Translations under genes and position numbers: made by a program | Notes under the pieces: model-generated | The model's database searches: none | What the model saw: only the letters and a program-made list of their open reading frames with translations | What the model was told of the DNA's origin: nothing | Assembly (NCBI RefSeq): GCF_002954775.1 | Contig: NZ_PJME01000004.1 | Coordinates: forward strand, 310,001 to 374,000 | Reading direction: 5' to 3' | DNA: 64,000 bases | DNA from: Streptomyces geranii | GTDB taxonomy: Bacteria; Actinomycetota; Actinomycetes; Streptomycetales; Streptomycetaceae | Shown here: positions 33,156 through 40,311 of the stretch, one piece after another | Layout of the letters: each line of letters starts with the position of its first letter | Numbering within the stretch: position 1 is the stretch's first letter

Positions 33156-33995
33156 TCAGACGTCGCGCCAGCGCGCGTTGGCCCAGGAGAAGGCTCCGAA
33201 GGCCAGGAGACCGAGGGCGATCAGCGCCAGCAGCCAGGGGCCGGCGGGGGTGTCGGCGAACGTACGCAGGGTGTCGTCCATGCCCTTGGCCTTGCCGGGC
33301 TGGTGCTGGACGGCCGCGGCGATGGCGAAGCCGCCCGCCGTGGCGAAGACGATGCCTCGGGCCGTACCGCCGAACACGCCGAGGATGGCGACCGCTTGAC
33401 GTGTCCTGCGGGACATCTCCGCCGTCTTCAGGTGCTTCTCGAACTTGCGCAGGAGGGCCCGGACCGCGATCCACAGGCCGGCGGCGGTCACCGCGGCGCC
33501 CGCGACACCGACGATCCATTGTCCGCCGGGCCAGTCCAGCGCCTTCGCGGTGACGTCTCGGGAGTCCTGGTCGGAACTGCCGCTGCCGCTGCCCTTGTCC
33601 CCGGCCGCGTAGGAGAGCACGGAGTAGCTGACGAATCCGTAGAAGACGCAACGGCCCGCTGCCATCGCCCTCTTGCCCGCCTTTCCGCCGTCGGGACCAG
33701 CCTGTCCGAAGGCGGCCTCGGACAGCCGCCACAGGGCCATTCCGGCCAGGGCGATCCCGAGCAGCCACAGCAGGACGGTGCCGAAGGGCTTCTGGGCGAT
33801 CTCGGAGACCGCGCCGCCCCGGTCGGCCTGCTCCCGCTCGCCGGAGAAGGCGATCCGCAGGGAGAGAACGCCGATCAGCGCGTAGATGACCCCACGGGCG
33901 ACGAAGCCCGCCCGGGCCGCCGCCGCGACCGCCTTGCTGTTCGCCGCACGGCGGGCCTGACCGCGTCCGCGTGCTGTTGCCGATCCAGTAGCCAT
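33156..33995 (-). CDS. DUF1206 membrane protein
   Basis: 279 residues with six hydrophobic segments arranged as three similar pairs, each starting with an ARAGFVARGVIY or TARGIVFATAGG type motif, as in DUF1206. The function is unknown. ATG 33995 was chosen because homology-like sequence begins just after it; the open frame continuing upstream to 34265 is arginine/proline-rich and unlike a membrane protein start. Confidence 0.85.
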   Translation of the reverse strand: MATGSATARGRGQARRAANSKAVAAAARAGFVARGVIYALIGVLSLRIAFSGEREQADRGGAVSEIAQKPFGTVLLWLLGIALAGMALWRLSEAAFGQAGPDGGKAGKRAMAAGRCVFYGFVSYSVLSYAAGDKGSGSGSSDQDSRDVTAKALDWPGGQWIVGVAGAAVTAAGLWIAVRALLRKFEKHLKTAEMSRRTRQAVAILGVFGGTARGIVFATAGGFAIAAAVQHQPGKAKGMDDTLRTFADTPAGPWLLALIALGLLAFGAFSWANARWRDV

Positions 33996-34416
33996 GCCGT
34001 AGCGGGTGCCCCCGGACGGGGATGTCATCCCCGGGGCGGCAGGTAGATCGCGGATACCCGGGCACCCGGCCGGAGTACGTGTACACGTCCGCGGCGCACG
34101 TGGTTGTTCCGCGGGCCAAGGCATACCCGGCGGCGCTGACTGCGCCGAAAATGGAACCGAACCTGGAAATGACCCCGTCGAGCGGGGTCGCCGCCGGAGC
34201 CTTCGCGCTCGCCGTCGGCCTGGTCCTCGCCGCCGGACGAGAGCGAGCGGCTCACCCCGCACCAACCGCCCGGGAACGGTACGTCGGGCAGCAGGCGCGG
34301 CGCCTTCGGGTACGTCCCTTCCCCGAGCGTGTACTGGATCTCCGCCAGCCGAGCCGCTGATCAGGCTCAGGAGCTGATCAGCGGCTCGCCGGACCTAGTG
34401 CGCGGTATGCCGGGGG
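33996..34416. other. Intergenic region with several stem-loops
   Basis: 421 bp without a convincing gene. It contains CGGGGAT-GTC-ATCCCCG (34017-34033, just upstream of the DUF1206 gene), GACCCCG-TCGAG-CGGGGTC (34171-34189) and the long hairpin listed separately at 34350-34388. Short open frames on both strands have no recognisable content and no ribosome site. Confidence 0.6.
34350..34388 (-). terminator. Long perfect terminator hairpin after the DUF1684 gene
   Basis: A perfect 15-bp stem (CGAGCCGCTGATCAG and its complement) with a nine-base loop, 29 bases beyond the stop of the minus-strand DUF1684 gene. It has no T-tract, but is among the strongest stems in the window. Confidence 0.85.
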
Positions 34417-35241
34417 TCAGGAGCCGCCGCGCTCGCGTGGGATCCTCTCCCCGGCCTCGATCGCCACGGGCAGCTGGTTCTCGGCCGGGGGCAGCGGGCA
34501 GGTGGCCAGGTCGGTGTAGGCGCACGGCAGGTTCGTGGAGCGGTTGAAGTCCAGGACGACCGTGCCGTCCTCGGCGGGCGCGGCGACGGCGAGGGCCCGG
34601 TTCGCCGCGTACGTGGTGACGCCGGAGGTCGCGTCGGTGAACAGCACCAGCAGGCTGCCCGGTGCGCGTCCGGCGAACGCGGTGAGGGCCAGCGGGCGGC
34701 CGTCCACCTCGAACTCGACCTGGCCCGGGGCGTCGTACACATGCTCAAGGCCCTCCACCGCCGCGCCCACGGTCGTCGGACGCGGCTCGTCGAAGGCCGT
34801 GTAGCGGCCGGTGACCGCCCAGCGGGGGTGCGGGGCGTAGGCCGGTGTGCCGGTGAACTCGGTGCGCAGGGGGGTGTCCGGGTGGCGGGGGCGGACTATG
34901 TCGTGGCCGCCGCGCTTGGCGACCTCGATCACGGCGTCGCCCCAGACCGCGTTCACCCCACCGCGCTCCGGGAGCACCCCGAAGTTGTGCTCGCCGTGGA
35001 CGGGGGTGCCGTCCACGACCAGTTCCTCGCCCTCGTCGAGGCGTACGACGACGCCGTCGGCGCCGGTCGACCAGGCGCCCGGGGCGTCCGGGAAGCGCTG
35101 CGGTTCGTCGGTGAGCCAGTGCAGGCCGGTGATGGCGAGGAACCCGTGCGGGTCGGCGAGCCGCGCCTCCTGCCCGGTGTGCCACTCCTGCCAGTCCTGA
35201 GTGAAGGCCGACAGTTCTGTACCGGTGTCCTGAACGGTCAT
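34417..35241 (-). CDS. DUF1684 family protein
   Basis: 274 residues, cytoplasmic. The family pattern is visible: WQEWHTGQEARLADPHGFLA near the start, GVVVRL, and the C-terminal VLDFNRSTNLPCAYTDLATC followed by CPLPPAENQLPV. The function is not established. The start is supported by CGAGGAA eight bases upstream. The 267-bp gap upstream (35242-35508) contains a short tandem repeat GCGTGATGT at 35271-35297 and no gene. Confidence 0.88.
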   Translation of the reverse strand: MTVQDTGTELSAFTQDWQEWHTGQEARLADPHGFLAITGLHWLTDEPQRFPDAPGAWSTGADGVVVRLDEGEELVVDGTPVHGEHNFGVLPERGGVNAVWGDAVIEVAKRGGHDIVRPRHPDTPLRTEFTGTPAYAPHPRWAVTGRYTAFDEPRPTTVGAAVEGLEHVYDAPGQVEFEVDGRPLALTAFAGRAPGSLLVLFTDATSGVTTYAANRALAVAAPAEDGTVVLDFNRSTNLPCAYTDLATCPLPPAENQLPVAIEAGERIPRERGGS

Positions 35242-35508
35242 GCGTGTGTTCCTCGGCTTTCGCTACAGCTGCGTGATGTGCGTGATGTGCGTGGGGATGC
35301 GCGGGCACGCCCGAGCCCTCGGGCGCGGGTGTGTGCGCGGGGCGGGAACGAAGGAATCGGCGGGGAAGTCTGCGGCGATTCAGCGGCGCGTAAGTGGCCG
35401 GACGGCACAGATCGCGCTGGCCTGTCGACAGAGGTCGACGTGCCGGCGGGACACGAGGCGCAGGTCCGGGTTCACACCAATCAGGATGACAGCGGGCGTC
35501 GGCAAGGG

Positions 35509-36024
35509 TCAACCGTCCCCGGGGAGGCGGCCGAGCAGCGAGGCCAGCGACTCCTGCGGCTGCTGTCCGGCGGTGTCGACGACGAGGCGCGGGCGGTCCC
35601 ACGGCTCGTACGGGCGGTCCGCGATCTGCTGCCAGTCGGGCAGCGGCAGGCCGGGGATGTCGACCGAACGGGAGGTCACACGGCGCCGGTGCTCCACCGG
35701 GTCCGAGCAGACGACCTCCACCTCGGCGACGACGACTCCCGCCCGGACCCCCACGTCCCGCCAGCTGTCGCGGGTGACGGCGAGCGGGTTCACCGACTCG
35801 GCGACCACGGTCAGCCCCTGCCTGAGGTGCTCCTCGGCCAGGGCGTACCCGACGGCGTACCCGGCGGGCCCGATGGGGTGTTGCGCCAGGCCGGAGCCGA
35901 CGATGGCCTGTTCGATGGTGTCGACCCGCAGATGGATCCCGCCGAACCGGGCGGCGAGGAGGCGCGAGAGTGTGGTCTTGCCGGTGGCGGGCAGCCCGCC
36001 GACGATGATCAGCATCCCGCTCAT
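35509..36024 (-). CDS. Small P-loop ATPase/kinase
   Basis: 171 residues. Walker A is GLPATGKTT at the N-terminus; LRVDTIEQAI and VVAESVNPLAVTRDSW fit the gluconate-kinase/zeta-toxin-like group of small-molecule kinases. ATG 36024 overlaps the stop of the upstream phosphotransferase gene (ATGA), so the two are co-translated. The substrate is unknown. Confidence 0.85.
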   Translation of the reverse strand: MSGMLIIVGGLPATGKTTLSRLLAARFGGIHLRVDTIEQAIVGSGLAQHPIGPAGYAVGYALAEEHLRQGLTVVAESVNPLAVTRDSWRDVGVRAGVVVAEVEVVCSDPVEHRRRVTSRSVDIPGLPLPDWQQIADRPYEPWDRPRLVVDTAGQQPQESLASLLGRLPGDG

Positions 36025-37112
36025 TCTGTCGGAACCGCCGTCGGCGTACGGCGGCGCAGCCGGTCGAGGAGGCGCAGGCCGGTCTCCCCCGCGAACCACT
36101 CGGCGTGGCCGACCAGATACTCGTACGCCAGCCGGGCGTTGGGCGCGGAACCGGTGATGCCGTGGAAGTAGCCCAGCTCGGACAGCGCGAACTCCGCGTG
36201 TACCAAGGGGAGCAGTTCGGGCAGGGCAGCCGACTCGGCTGCGCTGAGCGGGCGTTCGGACTCGTAGCCGTCGAGGAGCGCGTCGACGTCCTGCTCGCGC
36301 ACCGGGAAGCCGGGCTCCAGCCACTGGACGGCGTTGCGTTCGATGGCCGTGGCCACGTCGTGCACGGCGGTCGTGCGGTCGCTCATGCCGAAGTCGAGCA
36401 CGGTCGAGACCTCACCGGCGGTGTCCCACAGCAGGTTCGAGGCGTGCCAGTCGTTGTGCGTCCAGAGCGGTTGGAGGTGGGGGAGGTGTGGGGCCAGCCG
36501 CTCGTGCAGGGGCAGGAGGACCCGTCGGGCGTCCGCCCGCCAGGGGAGGTCCGTGAGCGCCTCGGCCAGCAACGGCCGCTCGGCTACGTACCGTTCGAGC
36601 GCGGCGAACGCGTCCTCGGCCGCGAAGACCGTGAACGAGGCCACGAGGGGCTGCGGGGCGCGGCGCGGGGCGTCGAGGCCCTCCGCCGCCAGATGCAGCC
36701 GGGCCAGCGCCGCGCCTGAGGCCCGCGCGTGGGTACGGGACCGGAACGGCGACCAGGACAGCGCGTCCCGGTACAGATCCGTGCCGGCACCGGCCGAGTG
36801 GACCTCGTACACCCACTCCTCCCGGCTCACGACGTCCAGCACCTCCACCACCGGCGCCCCGCGCTCACGCAGATGCCGCAGGAAGGCGTGCTCCTCGGCC
36901 AGCCCCTCGGGGGTGCGTACGGAGCGGTGGTGCCGCTTCACGAACAGCCGGCGCCCTGCGCGCTCGACGACGGCCGCCGCCGAGAGCGGACGCGGACTGC
37001 GCCACACCACCCGCGCGGGACCGACGACTTGGACGACCTCGGCCTCGGTGAGCGGCGGCCAGTCGGGCTCGACCGGTTCGGTGCCCATGCCGTGGGCGAG
37101 ATGCGAACTCAC
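36021..37112 (-). CDS. Aminoglycoside-phosphotransferase-fold kinase
   Basis: 363 residues. The catalytic loop HNDWHASNLLWD and the metal-binding Asp in VLDFGMSDRT identify the APH/choline kinase fold; LFVKRHHRS carries the ATP-binding lysine. GTG 37112 overlaps the ABC ATPase stop (GTGA), which fixes the start; the frame upstream of it is read-through. Placed in a thiamine-precursor-type transport operon, it could phosphorylate the imported compound, as some fold members do with thiamine. That is inference. Confidence 0.85.
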   Translation of the reverse strand: MSSHLAHGMGTEPVEPDWPPLTEAEVVQVVGPARVVWRSPRPLSAAAVVERAGRRLFVKRHHRSVRTPEGLAEEHAFLRHLRERGAPVVEVLDVVSREEWVYEVHSAGAGTDLYRDALSWSPFRSRTHARASGAALARLHLAAEGLDAPRRAPQPLVASFTVFAAEDAFAALERYVAERPLLAEALTDLPWRADARRVLLPLHERLAPHLPHLQPLWTHNDWHASNLLWDTAGEVSTVLDFGMSDRTTAVHDVATAIERNAVQWLEPGFPVREQDVDALLDGYESERPLSAAESAALPELLPLVHAEFALSELGYFHGITGSAPNARLAYEYLVGHAEWFAGETGLRLLDRLRRRTPTAVPTE

Positions 37113-37867
37113 TGGACACGCACCGGAGTTGTGCCGCGCAGGGCGTCGAGGACCCGGCGTTCGGTGGCCGCGAACTCCGGGTCGGCCAGGGCGTCCAGAC
37201 CGCGTGGCCCGGAGCGCGGGACCTCGACCCGCTCGACCACCGTGGCCGGGCGGGGCGACAGCACGTGCACGGTGTCGGCGAGCAGGACGGCCTCGCGGAT
37301 GTCGTGCGTGACCAGGACGACGGTCCAGCGGTAGCGCTGCCACATGTCGGCCAGCCACAGCTGCATCTCCGTGCGCGTCAGCGAGTCGAGCGCCCCGAAC
37401 GGCTCGTCGAGCAGCAGCACCGGCCGGTCAAGGACGACCGTGCGCAGCAGCGCCGCCCGCTGGCGCATACCGCCGCTGAGCTGGAAGGGGTACGAGGACT
37501 GGAAACCGTCGAGCCCGAAGGCGCCGAAGAGTTCGCCCGCCCTCCGCCGTGCCTCCCGCTTCCGTACGCCCTGTGCCTCAAGTCCCAGCGCCGTGTTGTC
37601 CAGCACGGTCCGCCAGGGGAACAGCAGGTCCTTCTGCGGCATGTACGCGACCTTGCCCGAGGCGACGGACGCGGGCTCGCCCTCGACCAGCACCTCGCCC
37701 GAAGTCGGTGTGTCCAGACCGGAGATGAGATTGAACAGGGTGCTCTTGCCACTGCCGCTCGGGCCGATAACGGCCGCGAACTCGCCCGGTTGGACGGTCA
37801 GTTCGAGGTCGCGGAGTACGTCGAGCGTCCCGAACGCCTTTCCCGCGCCGCGCACTTCGAGGCTCAC
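37109..37867 (-). CDS. ABC transporter ATP-binding protein, NMT1/ThiZ type
   Basis: 252 residues. Walker [11 protein letters not shown]-loop YMPQKDLLFPW, signature LSGGMRQR, Walker B VLLLDEPFGALD and the switch His in VTHDIREA are all intact. GTG 37867 overlaps the permease stop. The same frame is open all the way up through the permease region into the binding-protein fragment, a consequence of the deletion described upstream. This gene itself looks intact. Confidence 0.92.
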   Translation of the reverse strand: MSLEVRGAGKAFGTLDVLRDLELTVQPGEFAAVIGPSGSGKSTLFNLISGLDTPTSGEVLVEGEPASVASGKVAYMPQKDLLFPWRTVLDNTALGLEAQGVRKREARRRAGELFGAFGLDGFQSSYPFQLSGGMRQRAALLRTVVLDRPVLLLDEPFGALDSLTRTEMQLWLADMWQRYRWTVVLVTHDIREAVLLADTVHVLSPRPATVVERVEVPRSGPRGLDALADPEFAATERRVLDALRGTTPVRVQ

Positions 37868-38562
37868 GACCGGTCCTCCTTCGCCAGGGCCCGTTCCCAG
37901 GGCAGGACGAGCCGTTGGAGCAGATACGTCGCCCCGAACAGGGCCACGCTCAGCAGCGCCGTCACCGCGACCGCCGCGAAGACGAGGTCCGTGCGGAACG
38001 CGCTCTTCTGCGCCTGCATATAGATGCCGAGGCCTTTCTCCGCCCCCGCGTACTCGGCGAAGACCGCGCCCACGACGGCGTACGTGATGCTCACCCGCAG
38101 CCCGGTGAAGAAGTGGGGGAGCGCGGTCGGCACCCGGACGAGGCGGAAGGTGCGCCAGCGGCCGGTGCCCAGTGAGCGCAGCAGCCGCATCGCGTCGCGG
38201 TCGGTCGCGGCGAAGCCCGCCGCCAAGTTCGCCGCGAGCGGGAAGAAGGTCGTCAGGGTGACCACGAGCATCTTCGGCAGCAGCCCGAAGCCGAACCAGA
38301 TGATCAGCAGCGGTGCGACGGCGACGATCGGGATCGTCTGCGAGGCCACCAGGAGCGGGTACAGGCCCCGGCGGGCCACGGCCGAGAAGTCCAGGACCAC
38401 CGCCACCAGCCAGGCGGCGGTGAAGGAGAGCGCGAAGCCGAGCAGCGTCTCCTGGAGGGTGGGCAGCGTCTGGTCCCACAAGTCGGTACGGTTCGCCCAG
38501 CCCTCGGACAGCACGCGGCCGGGACTGGGCAGCACCGTCGGGTCGACGCCGGCCGCGGTCAC
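37864..38562 (-). CDS. ABC transporter permease, NMT1/ThiX type, N-terminally truncated
   Basis: About 232 residues from GTG 38562. The body is normal for this permease family: TLPTLQETLLGFALSF, SQTIPIVAVAPLLIIWFGFGLLPK, DAMRLLRSLGTGRW and GAVFAEYAGAEKGLG. Family members usually begin about 20 residues earlier with a first membrane segment before YVTAAGVDP. Here the sequence upstream of that point switches, in another frame, into a binding-protein gene. The permease therefore lacks its own start and first helix and may not be translated. No ribosome site precedes the GTG. Confidence 0.75.
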   Translation of the reverse strand: MTAAGVDPTVLPSPGRVLSEGWANRTDLWDQTLPTLQETLLGFALSFTAAWLVAVVLDFSAVARRGLYPLLVASQTIPIVAVAPLLIIWFGFGLLPKMLVVTLTTFFPLAANLAAGFAATDRDAMRLLRSLGTGRWRTFRLVRVPTALPHFFTGLRVSITYAVVGAVFAEYAGAEKGLGIYMQAQKSAFRTDLVFAAVAVTALLSVALFGATYLLQRLVLPWERALAKEDRS

Positions 38563-38563
38563 G

Positions 38564-38818
38564 TAGCGTCTCGGGCGCGGTCGACCCGTACGGCACGATC
38601 TTGAGATCGATCCCGGCATCCTTGAACCAGCCCTTCTGCTGGGCGACATAGATACCGGTGTGGTTGGTGTTGGGCGTCCAGTCGAGGGCGAGGGTGACCT
38701 CGGTGGTGCCGTTCGCGGCGGCGGCGGACGTGGAGTCCTCGGCGGCGCAACCGGTCGCCGTCGCGGTGAGGACGGCGGCGGTGGCCAGGGAGAGCAGGAC
38801 GGTCGTACGGGATCTCAT
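38564..38818 (-). pseudogene. Truncated thiamine-precursor (ThiY/NMT1-like) binding lipoprotein
   Basis: The first 85 codons are normal: a lipoprotein signal with lipobox TGCA, then the signature LDWTPNTNHTGIYVAQQKGW of HMP-precursor binding proteins, ending at YGSTAPETL. There, near 38,564-38,568, the sequence jumps to the permease gene in a different reading frame. The missing part would be about 240 residues plus the permease start. Translation from ATG 38818 would continue out of frame through the permease and then, by chance, into the correct ATPase frame. It looks like a single internal deletion. Confidence 0.85.
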
Positions 38819-38870
38819 GGGTTCCTCGGAGGGTGCGCGAGCGGCGGGGGAGGGAGCGGGGGTGCGTTCC

Positions 38871-38951
38871 TCACGCCCGACACAGCGCGCTGCTGACCCG
38901 CATCAGGTCCACCGCCATACGCCTCGTCAGTTCCCTTGCCTGGCAGGTCAC
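38871..38951 (-). CDS. Putative Cys leader peptide (type I), before the thiY-like gene
   Basis: 26 codons from GTG 38951, which overlaps the stop of the upstream binding-protein gene; ATG 38918 would give 15 codons. The core LTRRMAVDLMRVSSALC matches the peptides at 41331, 45543 and 52279. The LTRR part lies upstream of the ATG, which favours the GTG. The end is ALCRA-stop. It sits 53 bp before the damaged ABC operon. A cysteine-sensing attenuation role is inferred from position and from the conserved core. Confidence 0.6.
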   Translation of the reverse strand: MTCQARELTRRMAVDLMRVSSALCRA

Positions 38952-39895
38952 TTGGCGCTCACCGCGGTTGTGCGCACGGGGGCTGCGGCGAGGAACTCGT
39001 TCGTGTACGAGGCCTGCCAGCCGCGGGTGTGCGCTATCGCGCCGTGCCGGGCGAGCCAGTCGGCGTAGGGGCCCATCCGGTTCTCGTCGATCACGCCCCA
39101 GCGGCCGTCGGGACCGGTCCAGGTCGGGGCGACCAGGGCGAGCGAGCGGGCGATCAGCGGGCGGGAGAAGTAGGGGATCACGCGCTCCAACAGGGCGCGG
39201 GTGTCGGCCTGTTCGGCAGCGGCGGCGGCGTAGCCACGGGCCGTGGCGGCCAGGAAGGCGCGCACCAGCTCGGGGTGGGCGGCGGCGAAGGACTCGCTCG
39301 TGCCGAGGAGGTAGCTGTGGTAGCGGGGGGCGCCGATCTCGTCGACCGGCCAGGTCAGCCGCTGCTCCTCGGGCAGGTCGCCGCGCAGGGCGTCCCAGGA
39401 CCAGTAGGTGCCGAAGGCGGCGTCTGCCTCACCGGCCGCGATGTCGTCCACGGTGAGTTCGCGGTAGCCCGCGTCCACGGTGATCACCGCGTCCGGGTCA
39501 CCGCCGTCGGCCGCGACGAGATGCCGGACCATGGCCCGGCCGCGCGGGGTCGGGTTGTAGGCGAGACGGCGGCCCGCCAGATCGCGGGGGCGGGCGATGC
39601 CGGTCGACCGGGCGGTCTGGATCGCCTCCAGGGCACGGTGGTTGACGGCTGCGACGGCGATCAGCGGCTGGGCGTCGGCGGCACGGCGCGCGAGCAGCCG
39701 GTTCGGCGGGAAGAGACCGAAGTCCACCTCGCCCCGGGTCAGATACTCCAGGGTGTCGCCGCGTCCCGGGTCCTGGACGGCGAGTTCCACGTCCAGGCCC
39801 GCCTCGCGGTACCAGCCGCGCTCACGGGCAACGTACAAACCGGCTGAATTCGGCCAGGGGTGGAAGTAGTCGAGCATGACTCGGACGTGCGACAT
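38948..39895 (-). CDS. NMT1/THI5-like substrate-binding protein without signal peptide
   Basis: 315 residues. It begins MSHVRVMLDYFHPWPNSAGLY and proceeds straight into the binding fold (GWYREAGLDVEL, GEVDFGLFPPNRLL). No signal peptide or lipobox is present, which is odd for an ABC binding protein. GCGGAG lies seven bases before ATG 39895; ATG 39910 adds only five residues. It may work as a cytoplasmic enzyme or sensor, or have lost its export signal. It lies downstream of the TPP-like RNA and a Cys-Cys leader, and upstream of the ThiXYZ-like genes. Confidence 0.8.
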   Translation of the reverse strand: MSHVRVMLDYFHPWPNSAGLYVARERGWYREAGLDVELAVQDPGRGDTLEYLTRGEVDFGLFPPNRLLARRAADAQPLIAVAAVNHRALEAIQTARSTGIARPRDLAGRRLAYNPTPRGRAMVRHLVAADGGDPDAVITVDAGYRELTVDDIAAGEADAAFGTYWSWDALRGDLPEEQRLTWPVDEIGAPRYHSYLLGTSESFAAAHPELVRAFLAATARGYAAAAAEQADTRALLERVIPYFSRPLIARSLALVAPTWTGPDGRWGVIDENRMGPYADWLARHGAIAHTRGWQASYTNEFLAAAPVRTTAVSAK

Positions 39896-39984
39896 GGAGG
39901 TACTCCGCATACGGCACACAGGCGCGCGAGCCCGGTGGAGAGAGCAGGGAGGGAGAAAGAAGGGGGGAGGAGGGCCGGCCTGGG

Positions 39985-40050
39985 TCAACAACAGGAGCGG
40001 GTCGCCGCGACGGACGCCGGGGGACACTGCTGCTCGACTGCTGAAAACAT
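39985..40050 (-). CDS. Putative Cys-Cys leader peptide downstream of the TPP-like RNA
   Basis: 21 codons, MFSAVEQQ at the start and TRSCC-stop at the end, with AGGAG six bases before the ATG. The AGGAG overlaps the 3' strand of the riboswitch P1 helix, so folding of the aptamer would hide it. Tandem Cys codons directly before the stop suit ribosome stalling under cysteine shortage. The binding-protein gene starts 89 bp further on. The function is inference. Confidence 0.6.
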   Translation of the reverse strand: MFSAVEQQCPPASVAATRSCC

Positions 40051-40059
40051 GCGGTACTC

Positions 40060-40178
40060 CTACGCGGGCACAGAGGCTCAAGTGTTGCGGTCGGCGTCCC
40101 CATGGGGACCCGGCCGGCCAGCGCCGACACGAATCCCAGACGCCCTCTCAGCCCAACCGGGTAGGGGCTCCCGCGTAG
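40060..40178 (-). promoter_or_regulatory. TPP-riboswitch-like RNA with abnormal 3' half
   Basis: On the minus strand, P1 is CTACGCGGG pairing perfectly with CCCGCGTAG at the other end. The 5' half has the TPP hallmarks GGGAGCCCC then GGGCTGAGAGGG. A P3-like stem GGCGTC/GACGCC follows, with inner hairpins. The usual 3' half (AACCTGAT, then AT.CCGGCG) is absent; GACCG is followed by about 24 unrelated bases before TGCCCGCGTAGGAG. A promoter lies just upstream. Thiamine-type transport genes follow. It is either a decayed TPP switch or a variant aptamer. Confidence 0.6.
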
Positions 40179-40188
40179 ATGGCCGAAA

Positions 40189-40218
40189 CCATAACCCCGG
40201 GCAACCGATGCTGTGCAA
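40189..40218 (-). promoter_or_regulatory. Promoter of the TPP-like RNA
   Basis: TTGCAC and TTATGG are separated by 18 bases on the minus strand. The predicted start, near 40,182, falls about four bases before the P1 helix of the RNA element. Confidence 0.5.
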
Positions 40219-40298
40219 ACGGATTCCAAAATGTGGGACGTCCATGTTCATGAGTTGAGAAGCCGCAGCTCAGATGCCCCGGCGGACGTGCCCCGGGT

Positions 40299-40304
40299 TA
40301 GCAT
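40299..40304 (+). promoter_or_regulatory. -10 hexamer for a leaderless sulfurtransferase transcript
   Basis: TAGCAT ends seven bases before ATG 40312 and there is no Shine-Dalgarno sequence. This layout is typical of leaderless actinomycete messages. No clear -35 was seen. Confidence 0.45.
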
Positions 40305-40311
40305 CCCCGCC

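Noticed and set aside
34022..34360. 112-codon plus-strand open frame
   Set aside because: It has no recognisable domain and no ribosome site, and it spans several stem-loops in an intergenic region.
37109..38818. One 569-residue binding-protein/ATPase fusion protein
   Set aside because: The middle of this frame is an out-of-frame reading of a well-conserved permease, so the continuous frame is an accident of the deletion.
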